The notes beneath the pieces were generated by a model. That model had not been told where the DNA came from. It saw nothing but the letters and a program-made list of their open reading frames with translations, and made no database searches. From positions 1,180,743-1,244,742 of the forward strand of contig SCFE01000070.1 of NCBI GenBank assembly GCA_004352715.1: a stretch of 64,000 bases of DNA, in the 5' to 3' direction. The DNA comes from Hofstenia miamia. Taxonomy: Eukaryota; Xenacoelomorpha; Acoela. A program made the translations under genes and the position numbers. Positions within the stretch are counted from its first letter, which is position 1, and every line of letters begins with the position of its first letter. Below, in pieces: positions 11,151 to 22,989 of the stretch.

Positions 11151-13661
11151 GGGTGTGTGCTAAATGTAAAATTCTGGATTCTGCGCCTCTTATAGATGTT
11201 TCAGAGTCTCATATTATTAGACCTTGCCCAGACTCACATTCATCTGCATCCTCTACCAACTCACAAACTATTAAAAACATTTATAGATTGGAAAAGTTTA
11301 CTTCTATTGAAGGCAAATTACTTCATCCATACTTCAAACCTATGAAGAAAACTCTCTATATTGTTGATTGCAACACTTCAGCTGAAATCAGCAAACATAT
11401 AAAAACTCTTTTATGTTATCACAATTCTGTTCAATCTCCAGATGTGTTACCTTTTAGAATAGACTTTTAGAAATGAGTTCATTGCAATACTCTTCTATTA
11501 TATGAGCACACTATGGTTAAAACTTTTGAAAGATGTTACTTAAACACTAATGTTCATCCATCTTTTGACGAAAATTTCAACTGGTTTTTAATTGTAAATA
11601 TAATTCAGAGAATTGAATTGTTAAATATTGACTACACATCCCTACATATTGTCAATTTTATTTGTGAAAAGGACATTTCATTTTCTGAACCTTCACAAGA
11701 ATCTTGAAAAAGTTATCACATTAGCTACAAACAACAAAGTAACCTTGTCATTTATTTACAATGAATGTGAGATTTTACTTACTCCTGAATTCTTTGAAAT
11801 ATTAGAATGTACATTAGAAAAGTTTTTCGTCTTTCACTTTGATGACTGTTGTTCTTAATAATGATTACAGTGACAACAGCATATCCAAAATGATTTACAC
11901 AGATATCATGATGAAAAAAAACTGCCAGCCATATGCTTCATTGTTGATACAAGGTTAGCAAATGATTTGTCTATTTTTTTAAGCTGCAGAAAAATGAAAT
12001 GAAACTGATCAACTCAAAAATGTAGGCAAAGTGTCCATATGACTCACAAAAATTATCAGATTCTACTGTACAAGAATTATACAGTTATTGAAGGATGAAA
12101 TATGGCCCTATATTGAAATATAAGCACCATCAGTACATTACTACACATTTGTTGAATCAGCAATATCCAATATGCAGATATCTTTTAAACTCAAAGACAA
12201 ATGTGATTTCAACAAAATTCTAATTTCATTAAATGCCAAAGCAGCAATATGGCTACTATCAATATTTTTAACTAAATTTGAAACTCTGTCATTACCTATT
12301 GACAAAAACCCCATCACAGTATGTTGAATGCTACAAAATTTGAAAAAGCAGTCTTACCCATTTTTACAAATCTAAAAACTGGTTGTTGAGTGGCATATCA
12401 CTATCAACAAGACCTTTAAAAGCTGATGCTAAAATATTCTACAAATATGAGAAACACTTCACAAGATTGATTTTCTCAGTATGACATAACCAGTATAATT
12501 CCCACAATCATATTATGCTTTAAGCTAGACATTGATTTAGATGACATCAGACTGTTTTCAGATCATGTTCACAAATATATGTGGGGTGCAACAAGCAAAA
12601 CACAATATCCTACACTTTCCAATGATTTACTTCCTCTATCAACAGAAAACAGAAAAATTCTAAAACTATAAGACAACAGCATAAACAAAAACTTGCTGAT
12701 AATTACAACAACTTCCTATACAAGTGGTTACAAAAACTCTATGTCACTTGCAAATACCAGAAAGACATCTACTTCAATAAGTCTCTTTTACAAAATGGCC
12801 CACCTGGAAAGGTTTGAAGAAGATTAGTGATGGTGTTAATAGTCTTGACAACAACAACTACCACAATCTCATTATGTTAACCAATTACACTAAAACAGAG
12901 AAATACAAATCTGCAGTAGAAAAGATTAAAAAACATGGAAATGACAAGCAATTGTATGTTGATTCTTCCCATGCTCTAACTCAACTCTTACAAAATTGTA
13001 AACTTATTCACAAACAAATCTCACAAACAAAACAAGCCATTTCAAAACTGTCTGTCCCAACATTTGCATCATTTTCAGGTGGCATGGCTATTCTCTTGGC
13101 CAACCTTACAAGGGAAAACTTGAAATTCTACCATGTAGCTTACCAAGCTTACCAAGATGATGGGAACAACAATATCTCAATGTTCTTCAAAGTGATAAAA
13201 GAAACTTGTAATCTTGTCACAACTTTTCAAGAATTATACCCAACATCTACAATATATACAATATTGGCACATAATTCTGATTTTAATTCAAAATTAAATC
13301 TAATGATCACTATTAAAGGTTTACAACTTTATCAAAAATTCTCATGTCTTTTCAATTTATAAAATAATCCACTTTCAGCAAACTCTTGTTATATCACACA
13401 GACTCCAACACAAAAATACATTGTTTTCAAAAATTATTTGACAACTGAACTTGAAACTATGTGCTCACTGCTCTGCTCTAGTACAACACTTTCAACAAAA
13501 TTAAGGATTTAGCTAATGAGGAAATACAAGAATAATTTTATGAATATGAATATATGAATTCTTTTAGAATTGAAAAAATATTCAGTGAAAAGAATGGAAT
13601 GATATTTGTTAAGTGGTCAGGATATCCTGATAAATGTAATAGTTGGATTAGTCAAAATTAG
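11150..13661 (+). pseudogene. El-C ORF3 (unknown family) ending in a chromodomain
   Basis: Homologous to the ORF3 of the other copies. LLHPYF at about 11,325 matches LHPYF of El-A1/El-D. HKYMWGATSKT near 12,575-12,605 matches KYMWGATSET. MITIKGLQLYQKF at about 13,300-13,340 matches ISIKGIQLYQKY. The last part, about 13,552-13,658, reads FRIEKIFSEKNG then MIFVKWSGYPDK then NSWIS, a clear chromodomain (aromatic, VKW and GY..K.NSW signatures), with its stop at 13,659-13,661. Chromodomains bind methylated histone H3 and in chromoviruses steer integration, but there they sit on integrase. Here it follows ORF3. The biochemical role of ORF3 is unknown. Multiple stops and frameshifts make it a relic. 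Confidence 0.7.
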
Positions 13662-13767
13662 CAATTAATAACCCTTCATAGTTGTTTGATAGTATCTTTT
13701 TTCTTTATTTGAATATTCTTAAAAGCTGTTGTTTGATCTGTTTTTTTAACTTTCAGTTAAATGATAG

Positions 13768-14386
13768 TTAGCATCATCCAGATTAACTAATGTTGATTAA
13801 GAAGAAGAATAAGATCAAAAACAATTGTAAAAATATATGATCAGCTTAGATTACTGTGTGTTATGCAACCATGTAAGAACAAGTGTCAATTATGAGAGAT
13901 TAGTACTTTGTCTGAAATACTATAAATAGATTAAATTCAGTATAAACAATTGATAAAGAAATTCATTGGGAATTCTTATATTGTTTCTTTAATATGTTTT
14001 GAATATTTAGTACAATGTCAAGCTAAACTAGTTATGTTTAGTAGTGGTCTGGATCCATCATGATATTGATTTTAGGTTCTTTGTGCCAGATCACAAAAGT
14101 GCACTTAAGTTATGTATAGGGGTTTTATTCTTGTTCAGTTGACTATTGATTATTCACTACTAATTATAACAAATTCAAAATACAGTTGGAGGGGCAAAAC
14201 CTAGGAATTATATCTATATTATTTTAGATCCAAATTATTGACTATAATGTGAACAATAACAAGACTGTGCATTTAGCAACTATTAAATTTAAGTTCAGAA
14301 GCTGCTAAATATTAAGTTAGTGTTAATCAAATATATTTCAGTAATAGCTACATGTAATATTAAAAATGCAGCTAGTTAGGTTGTAG
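13768..14386 (+). repeat. LTR-A, sense, 3'-truncated
   Basis: Begins TTAGCATCATCCAG, a variant of the LTR-A start, and follows the sense LTR-A (compare 36,343 onward): TGTGTTATGCAACCA, a TATA box ACTATAAATAG, AGTGGTCTGGATCCATCA, and TATAGGGGTTTT. It stops at about 14,386, where an LTR-A copy in the other direction begins. It either served as El-C's 3' LTR or cut into El-C's end. Confidence 0.75.
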
Positions 14387-14762
14387 TAAATAATCAAACC
14401 AGAATAAGAAACAAATATAAGAATTCTGAAGCAATGTATTTATCAATTGTTACAATCAATTTTTCTCTATTTATAGTTAACTTGAAAAAAGTACCTGTTG
14501 ATTTCAAATTTTGAATTGTTTGTCTGCCAAGATGGCTAAAAATAATGGAAGGGAATTTGCACCTTTGTTTTGCCAAACTAGTAGTATCAATGAATACTAA
14601 TTCTAATCAATTACACTGATATTTCTTGGTTGCATAATACAAACTAATCTATGTTGATAATAAAGTAATATAATATATTTTTAATCACATTTTAGATTCA
14701 AACTTAATTTTCTGTATCTGACTTTCTTTCATTAGCAGCCTAATTAGTTAGATGATGCTACA
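14387..14762 (-). repeat. LTR-A, antisense, partial (3' LTR of El-A2)
   Basis: Antisense copy of the U3 part of LTR-A, ending ...GATGATGCTACA at 14,762. It is followed by the antisense polypurine tract (about 14,763-14,774) and ORF3 of El-A2. Together with the sense copy at 13,768-14,386 it forms a large imperfect inverted repeat (arms about 380 bp, spacer about 240 bp). Confidence 0.75.
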
Positions 14763-16700
14763 CACCTGCCTCAGATTGCATTATTTTTAGTACTGCTCAT
14801 TCTCCATGTACTAATGTGTCCACTTTCTGTGTTATGCCAGATCTCAACTGAGATGGCCAGGTCTCAATCATTTCAAACATCTTTGTTGGTGCTATCCATT
14901 AATGAGGCAAATGCTTTTATAAAATACAAAAAGAAAATTCTCTTCATCAACTCTTCTCTCGCCTTAGTAAAACACCACTGAAGCTCTCCTGCTCCTTTCA
15001 AAAACTCTCTCAGTTCTACATCAGCCTCTGCCACTATTCCTACTCATTCACCATTCTCAGAAGAAACTCCATCATATACTCCTCCTAATGTAATAAACTC
15101 TAGATCACCTTCACCTTCTCCTCATCAATATGAATCTTTCAGAAGATATCATTCAGAAAAATGCTCACACCAACCTCAAAATGTCCGTCAACAGCACACT
15201 AATCTCAAGCTTTGTTTATCTGTAAACTTTTCTCAGGCTTTGCATATTTGCCACATCTTTGTAGAAAAAACTGATGCTATTTCTTACTTCTTGTTCTGTT
15301 ATTTTGTTTGGGTCATTTTTATTGATTCTCATCATTGATACTATCTCCACACATTTTCTGACATCATAATAATGATATTTCTTCTCCCCATTGTCCATCC
15401 ATACCACATCATTCACTCTCTAGAATAGTATTATTGCTTTAGGTGTGTGGCTTTGAATTTCAATTTGTAAGTCCTTCAACTGTGTCCTTATACACTTTCC
15501 TTGTGTGTATAAGTGATAGGGAGCTATTGTTCCCTCAATATACATTCTTTCCTGGTTGTAGTTTCTCAGCATTATCTCTTTTGATTTTTCATATTCTTGT
15601 TTTTTTTACTATTCACATGGCCTTTTCCTTTGTATTTGCATACAATTTATACTCTAACATTCTTTGGCAACCTCCAACTCAGTAATATCATTGGTATCAG
15701 GATTGTTTCTGGTGGTGTACATATCTCTATTTGTCTTTCTATTTCTCTGTATTACCCTGTAGTTGTTGTTGCTGTGGCTAGCTCTATTCCATCTACAATT
15801 GTTTCCCTAAATTGTGTGGGTTAGTCCTTTTTTTACTCATCTTCAATCATATATTTTCTTTCATTTCTATTTTTTGAGGTAATATGCTAAACATCCATTG
15901 CAAGCTCATTTTATGGTTTTAAGAGTTCTTCTAATTCTGTTTTATTGAACCCCTCTGTAAATATAAGCTTCATTGTTGCTACTATTTGCTCCCCTTTGAC
16001 TTTTTGATAATTTCTTACTTTGATATCTTGAATTTCTGTCATTACTTTAATTTCTACTAGAAATCATTCATCTTCTGTGTCTATCCATTCTATCATTTTA
16101 GCCAGACTTACTCCTTCCCACTTTTTAATGTTGATTCTGTTGATTGCCTCTTGATTTTCAGGGATCATATTAATTGTGTTGAGGTTAACAATTCTTCCTC
16201 CTCCAAGATTTCTCTTTCAGATTTTGTCACCATTTTGCAAATTTCTATGGGCTCTGTTATCCCGCCCTTTTTAATCATTTCAGCAATTTATATTATCTTA
16301 GTAAATTTGCATCACAGACTATCCCTTTCATATCTTTCCATTGCTTTTTTAAGAATCTGCTGCACATTTTTATTTGTTATGATTTTCTTATGTTTTGCTT
16401 GCCAGTTTTCACTTGATTATTTTCTTAGTTGTTAGCCATGGTTGCTTCTCAAGTTGTCTTAAACATGTTTCAGACATTGCACCCCACATATATTTTTTCA
16501 TTAGCTCTTTGAATATTGACAACTTGCTCAGGCATATTCCAGTCTTGTTCACTATTTCCACTATTGATATTTTTCCCATGGGATTCTTGTTCACTATAAT
16601 CTGGCTGATTGCTTTTTCTATTATCTGCATCAGCTTTTGTGTTTTACCTGGGGATTCAATTTTCTCAACATGGCCTTTTAGGAGCCAGTTATTTGATTGC
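14758..16700 (-). pseudogene. El-A2 ORF3, C-terminal two thirds (decayed)
   Basis: Reading leftward from about 16,690, the translation begins at LLKGH, continues through VNKTGICLS and KKYMWGAMSETC (about 16,475), and the CTFTKI-equivalent region. It ends MQSEAGV with its stop TAG at 14,758-14,760 inside the LTR terminus. Length matches the same part of El-A1 ORF3. Many frame breaks. The N-terminal third of ORF3 is missing because of an internal deletion that fuses this directly to pol. CpG sites kept in El-A1 are changed to CA/TG here (for example 16,311-16,324), marking it as an old copy. Confidence 0.75.
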
Positions 16701-18730
16701 TTTTAATTTCTGAATAAAGAATTGTATAGGAACCTCTTTTCCATTCTTCAGTTGCCCCATTGTTGCTCCAATTGCAACTTTGCTGGAATCACAGTCTAGA
16801 ATAAATTTTTCATTATAATCTTATGTGCTTAATGATGATAATTTTGCTAATTTTTCCTTGAGGTTATCCAACTCATCTTGGTCTTGCCATGTCCATACAA
16901 ATGGTAATAATTTCCTCATGAGTTTGGTCACATTTGCAGTTTTTCTGGTGAAAATTAGGATAAAGGTTCTGTAAAAATTAAAAAAATCCCATTATCCTCT
17001 GTATATCCTTTTTGTTATTTGGCTTTTCTTTTTTCCAGATCATCTCTCTTTTGTTGTCCTTCATGCATATTCTACTTTCTCAATATTTCTTCCCAGAAAT
17101 ACTATCTTCTCCTTCAATATATCACACTTATTTTGATTCATTCAAAGTCCAGCTTTCTCCAATATTGTCAGTGTTCTTTCCAGTTTCTCTAGGTGCTCTT
17201 GTACCATATTGCTTGTTACTACGGATGTCATCTATGTAATCATTGACTCCATCTTCCATTCTATGTGTTTTATTCTTCAATACTTTTGTGATGTATCTCT
17301 TAAAAGTTGTTAAACATCATATATATCCATTTGTACAGCCTGTATGTTGTTATGAATGCCGTTTTTTGATGCTGTCTTTTTTCCATTTTCACCTGCCAAT
17401 ATGCCTTACATAAGTCTATTGATGTAAAGTATTTGTGCTTGCTTGCCTCATATAGCATATCCTCTATACATGGGGGTACAATTCCTTCTTTGTTCAGTTT
17501 GCAGAAGTCTATGCATAGGTGCTACTTGTCTCCCTGTTTCACAAACACTGTTGGTGCTGCATATGGGTTTTCACTTGGATGAATTATCTTATTGTTGATC
17601 AATTCATTTAGTATGTAGTTGTATTAGTTGTATTTGTCTTTCATCTGCTCTGGCACCCTTCTTACTGGCAGCTTTATGGGCTTGTTCTTTGTCATTATTA
17701 TCTTGTGTGTTTTGCCTATCACTTGACCCACACTTATTTTTCTGTAATTGAATATTCATTTGTGTCTCTTGAGCATCTCTTTTAACTGTTGAATCTCCTC
17801 CTCTTCCAAGTGTTGGTAGTCTGCATCCTTTATCTCCAGTATTCTGTATGCATCTTATTTGTTTGCTTTCATGCCTAGCTCTTGAAGTGGCTCTTGGGAG
17901 CACTTGCAACTTTGATGGTGTTCATACACTACCAGTTGAGTTGGCCATGTGGAGTAATTACTGCTTTCCTTTGCACATCCTTGAATCAACATTGCAAATT
18001 ACTCCCCTATCATTTACTTTGATGGCTCTCCAAATACATCTGATGTATTTTCCATATATTTTAATGTTTGATCTCTTCATATTAACATTCCCATTTGTTG
18101 CATTGAGGGTTGTTATCTTCCCTTTCCTGCTTTTCACTGTGCAAACACTTGATGTCATTGACACTCTTTTCATGGTAATTCCTTTATTTTTGTATAAAAT
18201 TACATTGGCTGTTATTTGATTCTATGTTTCTATCATATACATTTTTCACTGGTGTGGCTGCAAATGAATGTCTACTTCAGTTCAAACATAATCATCTATT
18301 GTTTACCTACTTCCTCCTCAATCTCAATTTCTTTCTCTTTTACTTTTATTGTTCTGCTTGCATAGTTTATAACACATCTATTTTCAGTTAGGAAATTGTT
18401 TCCAAGTATGACCTCATAAGGTAAAAAGTTATTATGTGTATCCACTACCACTAAAAATTGCTCATTTGAACATGATTTTATCATTTCTTTTGTGTTGATA
18501 TAATCTTCCAATTCATTGATTAACTGTTTGTTAAACTGTCCAAGTCTTTGTGCTTGAGAGCCAATTTAATTGTCCACTGTCAGTTATTATTGATGCTGCT
18601 GCTCCTGTGTCAATAGTTGCTTTCTGCATTATTCCATTGATCATTACCAATATCATGATTATATTGTCTAAATTCATTAAAATCATTATGGGTGCACAGT
18701 TTTTATAAATCAGCACTCTAGCTAGTTTTC
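16700..18730 (-). pseudogene. El-A2 pol fragment: protease, RT, start of RNase H
   Basis: Right to left: protease with IDTGAAASIITD (about 18,590-18,630), reverse transcriptase with VNDYIDDI (about 17,225-17,250), then the RNase H start (DCDSSKVAIGATMG-like, about 16,740-16,800), ending at PIQFF near 16,720. It then jumps directly to ORF3. The rest of RNase H, all of integrase, the linker and the ORF3 N-terminus are missing, about 3.9 kb relative to El-A1. Numerous stops. Non-autonomous relic. Confidence 0.75.
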
Positions 18731-18739
18731 TGAATCTTC

Positions 18740-20040
18740 ATTGGTTTGTGAGGCTTCACCAATTTCATTTTCCAATGCCTTTAAATCCTCATATTCATAG
18801 TAGGCTTCCTCATTTCCAATTATGTTTATCTGTTTGGTGCAATCAGGTTCTTATGACCCTTCTGTCCACAGCTAAAGCACTTGACATCCTTTTCTATCAC
18901 TTTCTTTGTTTTTCCATCTTTTTCTTTAATTTTGATGATTTTATCTGGTTTGTTTTTGCTGTATGTCTTGCTTAGAGATTGTGATTTTGGGTTGTTTCTA
19001 AATATTGGTGCCTCTCTATGCCAGGTAGCTTTTTGATAAATTCTCACATTATTTTTAATTTCTGTTTGTATGTCAACTGCTTTTCAGATAATTTTTTCCA
19101 GCTTGTTATCCACACAACACTTGATCTCAAATTGTGTTCCAATGCTTTCTGGCATTCCCTTTCAAATGTGTGAAAACAAATTGTATTTCAAATATCTGTA
19201 CTCTCTTGAACTTAGCATTTCTAGTAACTTGACCTGTTGGATGTAATTCCAAATGTTGTCACTCTTCTTCATTTTTAGGGCATTTAGAATGATCTGATAT
19301 TGGTTTTAAAACTTTCATTTTCATAGTAATTTATGAAATTGCCTATCAACAGTTTGTAATTGTATCAGTATCCAATAGTGAATATTGCTGGTATGCTGTC
19401 TTTGTGCAGTATGGGGAAGTCTTGTTGCTGCTGCTTCTTGGTTCACCTTCCTTTCTGCCATGGTGATTTCAAACATTTGAAGCCATTCTATCAATGTCAG
19501 GTTATAACCATCAACCATTCCATTAAATTTTGGTAACATTGCCATTCAAGGTATGGTGTCATTAGTTCTATTTCTAATATCAAATGTTCATACCTTGGTT
19601 TGCTGTGCTTTTGTACTGTTTCTTCATTTTGAAGTTGGTCAGTGCCTTGGCTTCATGTTGAAACAGTTCAGTCTGCCTGTCTAATCTTATTTGCATATCC
19701 ACTTTGAGTTCATTCAGCATGTTTTCACTTTGCTGTTCCATTGGCTTAAATTTATCCATCAATTGTTTTATTTCGTCTCTCAGCAACATTTCTGTTTCAT
19801 TACTTCTTAATATTTCAATGATTTCTCAGGGACTCATTTCTGGAGACATGTGCAATGTCTGTAACTCCATCACAGGGGACAAATCTGTATCTTCAGAGTG
19901 TGATTTTGACTGTGAAGCTCTAGGGGTTACCACTTTGGGTGCTGTCTTTTTGGCACTACCTTTTCTTCCTTTGTTAGTAATTTTTTTTAGAGATCATTCA
20001 TAGTGGCTTTCCTTCTCAGTTCTCATTGTTGTGCACTATG
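18740..20040 (-). pseudogene. El-A2 gag (decayed)
   Basis: Right to left: a basic start (KGRKGSAKKTAPK, about 19,935-19,975), a glutamine-rich coiled coil (19,580-19,790), a capsid block (LIEWLQMFEITMAERKVNQE, about 19,440-19,500) and a zinc knuckle CFSCGQKGHK (about 18,840-18,880) whose final Cys is lost. Same plan as El-A1 and El-B gag. Frames change several times. Confidence 0.75.
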
Positions 20041-20280
20041 CTAGGTGTGTATAGATTTTTTCACTGACAATGAAATTCTTATTGCTATAACCATCAAGGT
20101 GCTTATGATTACATTTCTTGAATAAAAAGTATAGTGTCAGGGTATCCAAGTTGTGTTACTGATTGCATCTTGGGTGCCTGTGTTCAGTGTAAAAAAAAAT
20201 TTTTTTTTGAGAAGAAACAACTATCTTAAATCAGAGAAAGAAAAGAAATTTTTTTTACAGATCCTGCTTGTTCTTTTTAG

Positions 20281-20295
20281 CAGTCATTTTCTCCA
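20281..20295 (-). other. Primer-binding site of El-A2
   Basis: Directly inside the 5' LTR; on the - strand it reads TGGAGAAAATGACTG, a decayed version of the El-A1 site TGGCGACCATGACAG. It begins with TGG (complement of tRNA CCA) with no spacer after the LTR. Confidence 0.6.
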
Positions 20296-21453
20296 TGTAA
20301 CATCCTCTACCAGGCTTTGACAACCATTGAATCCATTATACTATTATAATTAGAATGATACACTAGCAGGGATGTACTAATCTTATACTGTTTGACTTCT
20401 ACATTATTAACTCCATTAACTGTAATTACTAGATGATATAATGAACACTATTTAGGTGACAAAGCTCTGTAGCATCTTTTCCAGTTTTTGGTGATTAGGC
20501 ATCCACCTGAGACTGACCTCCTCATCCAGTAACAATCACTCTTCTACATTCCAGTTGAATGAGTTCCACCTCTCAGCTCACTGATATAACTTATGTGTAC
20601 CCTATCCTAGATTAGTGCTTACTCAAGACTTGACACAACTAAACTTAATCTCAATTTGTACAGTGTACTATATACTTGCAATCTTGATTGTTGCTAGCTG
20701 CTTAATTAATATTGTTTTTAGCCATTACTGAAATATATTTGCATATTTCACTAATTTATTATCTAGCAGCTTCCTACCATATATGTAATAATCAATAAAT
20801 GCTCAGTCATTATATTGGTCAAATATAATCATTAATTTGGATCTAAAATAATGTAGATATAAATTCTAACATTTGGCTTCTAGCCTTATTTCAAGTTATT
20901 TATCATTGCTACATAAAACAAAGCTATTGATAGTTAGATAAATGGAACTAAAAACTCGTAAACATATTTCTAGCATAAGTGCATGTTCATGGCTCAGCAC
21001 AAGGAGTCTAGAATCATTCCCATGAAGAGATCCTTGCCACTACTGAACATCAATTGTTTAGCATAACATTGTATTAAACAATGAAACCATAACAAGAAAC
21101 AAATATAAGAGTTCTGAAGAAATTTCATTATCAAACTGTTACAATGAATTTTTCTCTATTTATAGTTAACTTGAAAAAAAGCACATGTTGATTTTAAAAT
21201 TTGAATTGTTCATCTTCCAAGATGGCTAAAAATAATGGAAGTGAATTTGCCCCCTTTGTTTTGCCAAATTTGTAGGATCAACAAATACTAATTCTAATCA
21301 ATTACACTGATATTTTTTGCTTAAATAATACAAACTAATCTAAGTTGATAATAAAGTTTTATAATATATTTTCAATTACATCTTATATTCTTTCTTAATT
21401 TTCTTTAACTGACTTTCTTTAATTAGCAGTTTCATTCATTGGATGATGCTAAA
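20296..21453 (-). repeat. LTR-A, full length (5' LTR of El-A2)
   Basis: On + it runs TGTAACATCCTCTACCAGG ... GGATGATGCTAAA, about 1,158 bp, co-linear with the other antisense LTR-A copies. It contains the antisense TATA box (CTATTTATAG, about 21,155). El-A2's internal region lies to the left, so it is the 5' LTR of a - strand element. Confidence 0.85.
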
Positions 21454-22305
21454 TTAACCTCACTAAGGTAGAGAAGTGCAAATGTAAAGGCACTTTTTTG
21501 ACCATAAAAAATAGTGGTGTAAAATTAGAAACTAGAATTATTATTTATTGATTTCTAATTGCAAAACATTTATTGTTAATTAAGTTAATAAATGCAGGCT
21601 ATAAAAATTTAGAGCAAAAAATAACTTCAGCTAAAAGTCAATAGCTTGGACTTTTACTGAAGTGAGTGAAATCAGAAGTTTACCATTTTAATTGATCCTT
21701 AGATCACAGGAATATTTATTAAAAGACCTGTAAGTGACTTTAGTATTTCATATGGTATCCTGAACATCACTATAATGAAAAATTAATGTGTAACAAAGGT
21801 CATTATCAATAAACTTTTACTGAAAATCAGTATTTAATCATATTGTGAATGATGCAACTTAGCTAAATATTATCTGAGGCAATGGTGATATAAGTAGCAG
21901 TACTACTTAAATTATGTATAATGATTTAATTAATTGTTTCTTTGATGCTAAATATGTTTGATGAAGGAATTGGTCTTCACCAATGAATGAAGAGAGATGT
22001 ACTGTTCTATGTTAACTAGTTATTATGTTGCTAATAACAGATTAAGTATTATACTAAGGACAATGGTTATTTTAGTTTAAGTTCACTTGCACTGGAATCA
22101 TTATCACAAATATAAAAACTCAATGTTTAACAAGAGCAAATTCTCTGTGACTCACTTCACTAGTTAACCTCAAACCACACCAAGAGTTGCATTAATAGTG
22201 TTCATCTGCTATTAGTAATCTGGTCAGTGCTTGTCACCACAACTTAAATACATGAATTTTACTCATTACAAATATTTGCAGATTAATTTTCAACATATTC
22301 AGTAT
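21454..22305. other. AT-rich non-coding stretch
   Basis: No gene, RNA or recognisable transposon is visible in this interval. Confidence 0.6.
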
Positions 22306-22767
22306 TACATGCAGGAGTTAATGGTTTAGGGTTTAACTAAAAAGTAAAAAGAGATTGCTGAAACAGTGTCAATGTTACTGAATTTTATGGAGATAACAAT
22401 GCTATCATTGAGAGCTTGGGATTTCACAATTGTCTATTTAGTAAATTAGAAAACAGTTTATAGTAATGAAGGTTAAATTCAACATATTGTAGTCAAACAA
22501 TTAAACTTACTTAATCACAAATTCATTGATGATGTAATCAATAAAATGTTTGAGTAAAAATATAGGTGGGGGTATAGAAATAAATATCAAAGCTGTGCTA
22601 AATTTTATATGATATTTATTTACTTGACTATCTTTTGATATCAAGTGCCAAGTAAGCCTTGTTTCCAGATTATTACAAGTTGTTGCAATGTAAATTTTGT
22701 TTAAATTTTCAAATTCTACTTTATATATCTTTCCTTCTTTATAGTCACTAATAAACTTAGCATTCAT
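22306..22767 (-). pseudogene. GIY-YIG-like ORF plus 3' tail (repeat element)
   Basis: On - from 22,767 to 22,507 an uninterrupted 86-codon ORF contains GKIYKVEF then IYIATTCNNLETRLTWH. This is the GIY-YIG nuclease pattern (GxIYKI...N...YIGST...L..R...H), with the second motif altered (YIA). GIY-YIG domains nick or cut DNA with a conserved Arg and Glu; the Arg in LETRL is present. The ORF ends FIDYIINEFVIK-stop, and about 200 bp of non-coding tail follows to 22,306. The same ORF end plus tail recurs on + at 30,945-31,203, so this is a dispersed element. A reverse transcriptase remnant lies about 230 bp upstream on the same strand. The domain call is moderate; activity is doubtful. Confidence 0.55.
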
Positions 22768-22989
22768 AATTAAGAAATAGCCATTAGATGATTTTTAAAT
22801 TCGTTATGTATATGTGAATGGTTTGAATGAATATATTCAAATTTTGTTTTTCCTAATAACAACACACTGCAAATATACTAAATATTTATGCAGTGGTGGT
22901 TGTTTGTGCTCAAGTGATTCTGTAGTGCACATGCATAAATGAAATGTCTCATTACAAGGGCATATAATAATTGCTTGCTCTGGGTGAAA

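Noticed and set aside
15443-18219. Hydrophobic + strand ORFs in El-A2 that look like membrane proteins
   Set aside because: They are the opposite strand of ORF3 and pol; antisense of Lys/Glu-rich coding gives Phe/Leu/Ser-rich frames.
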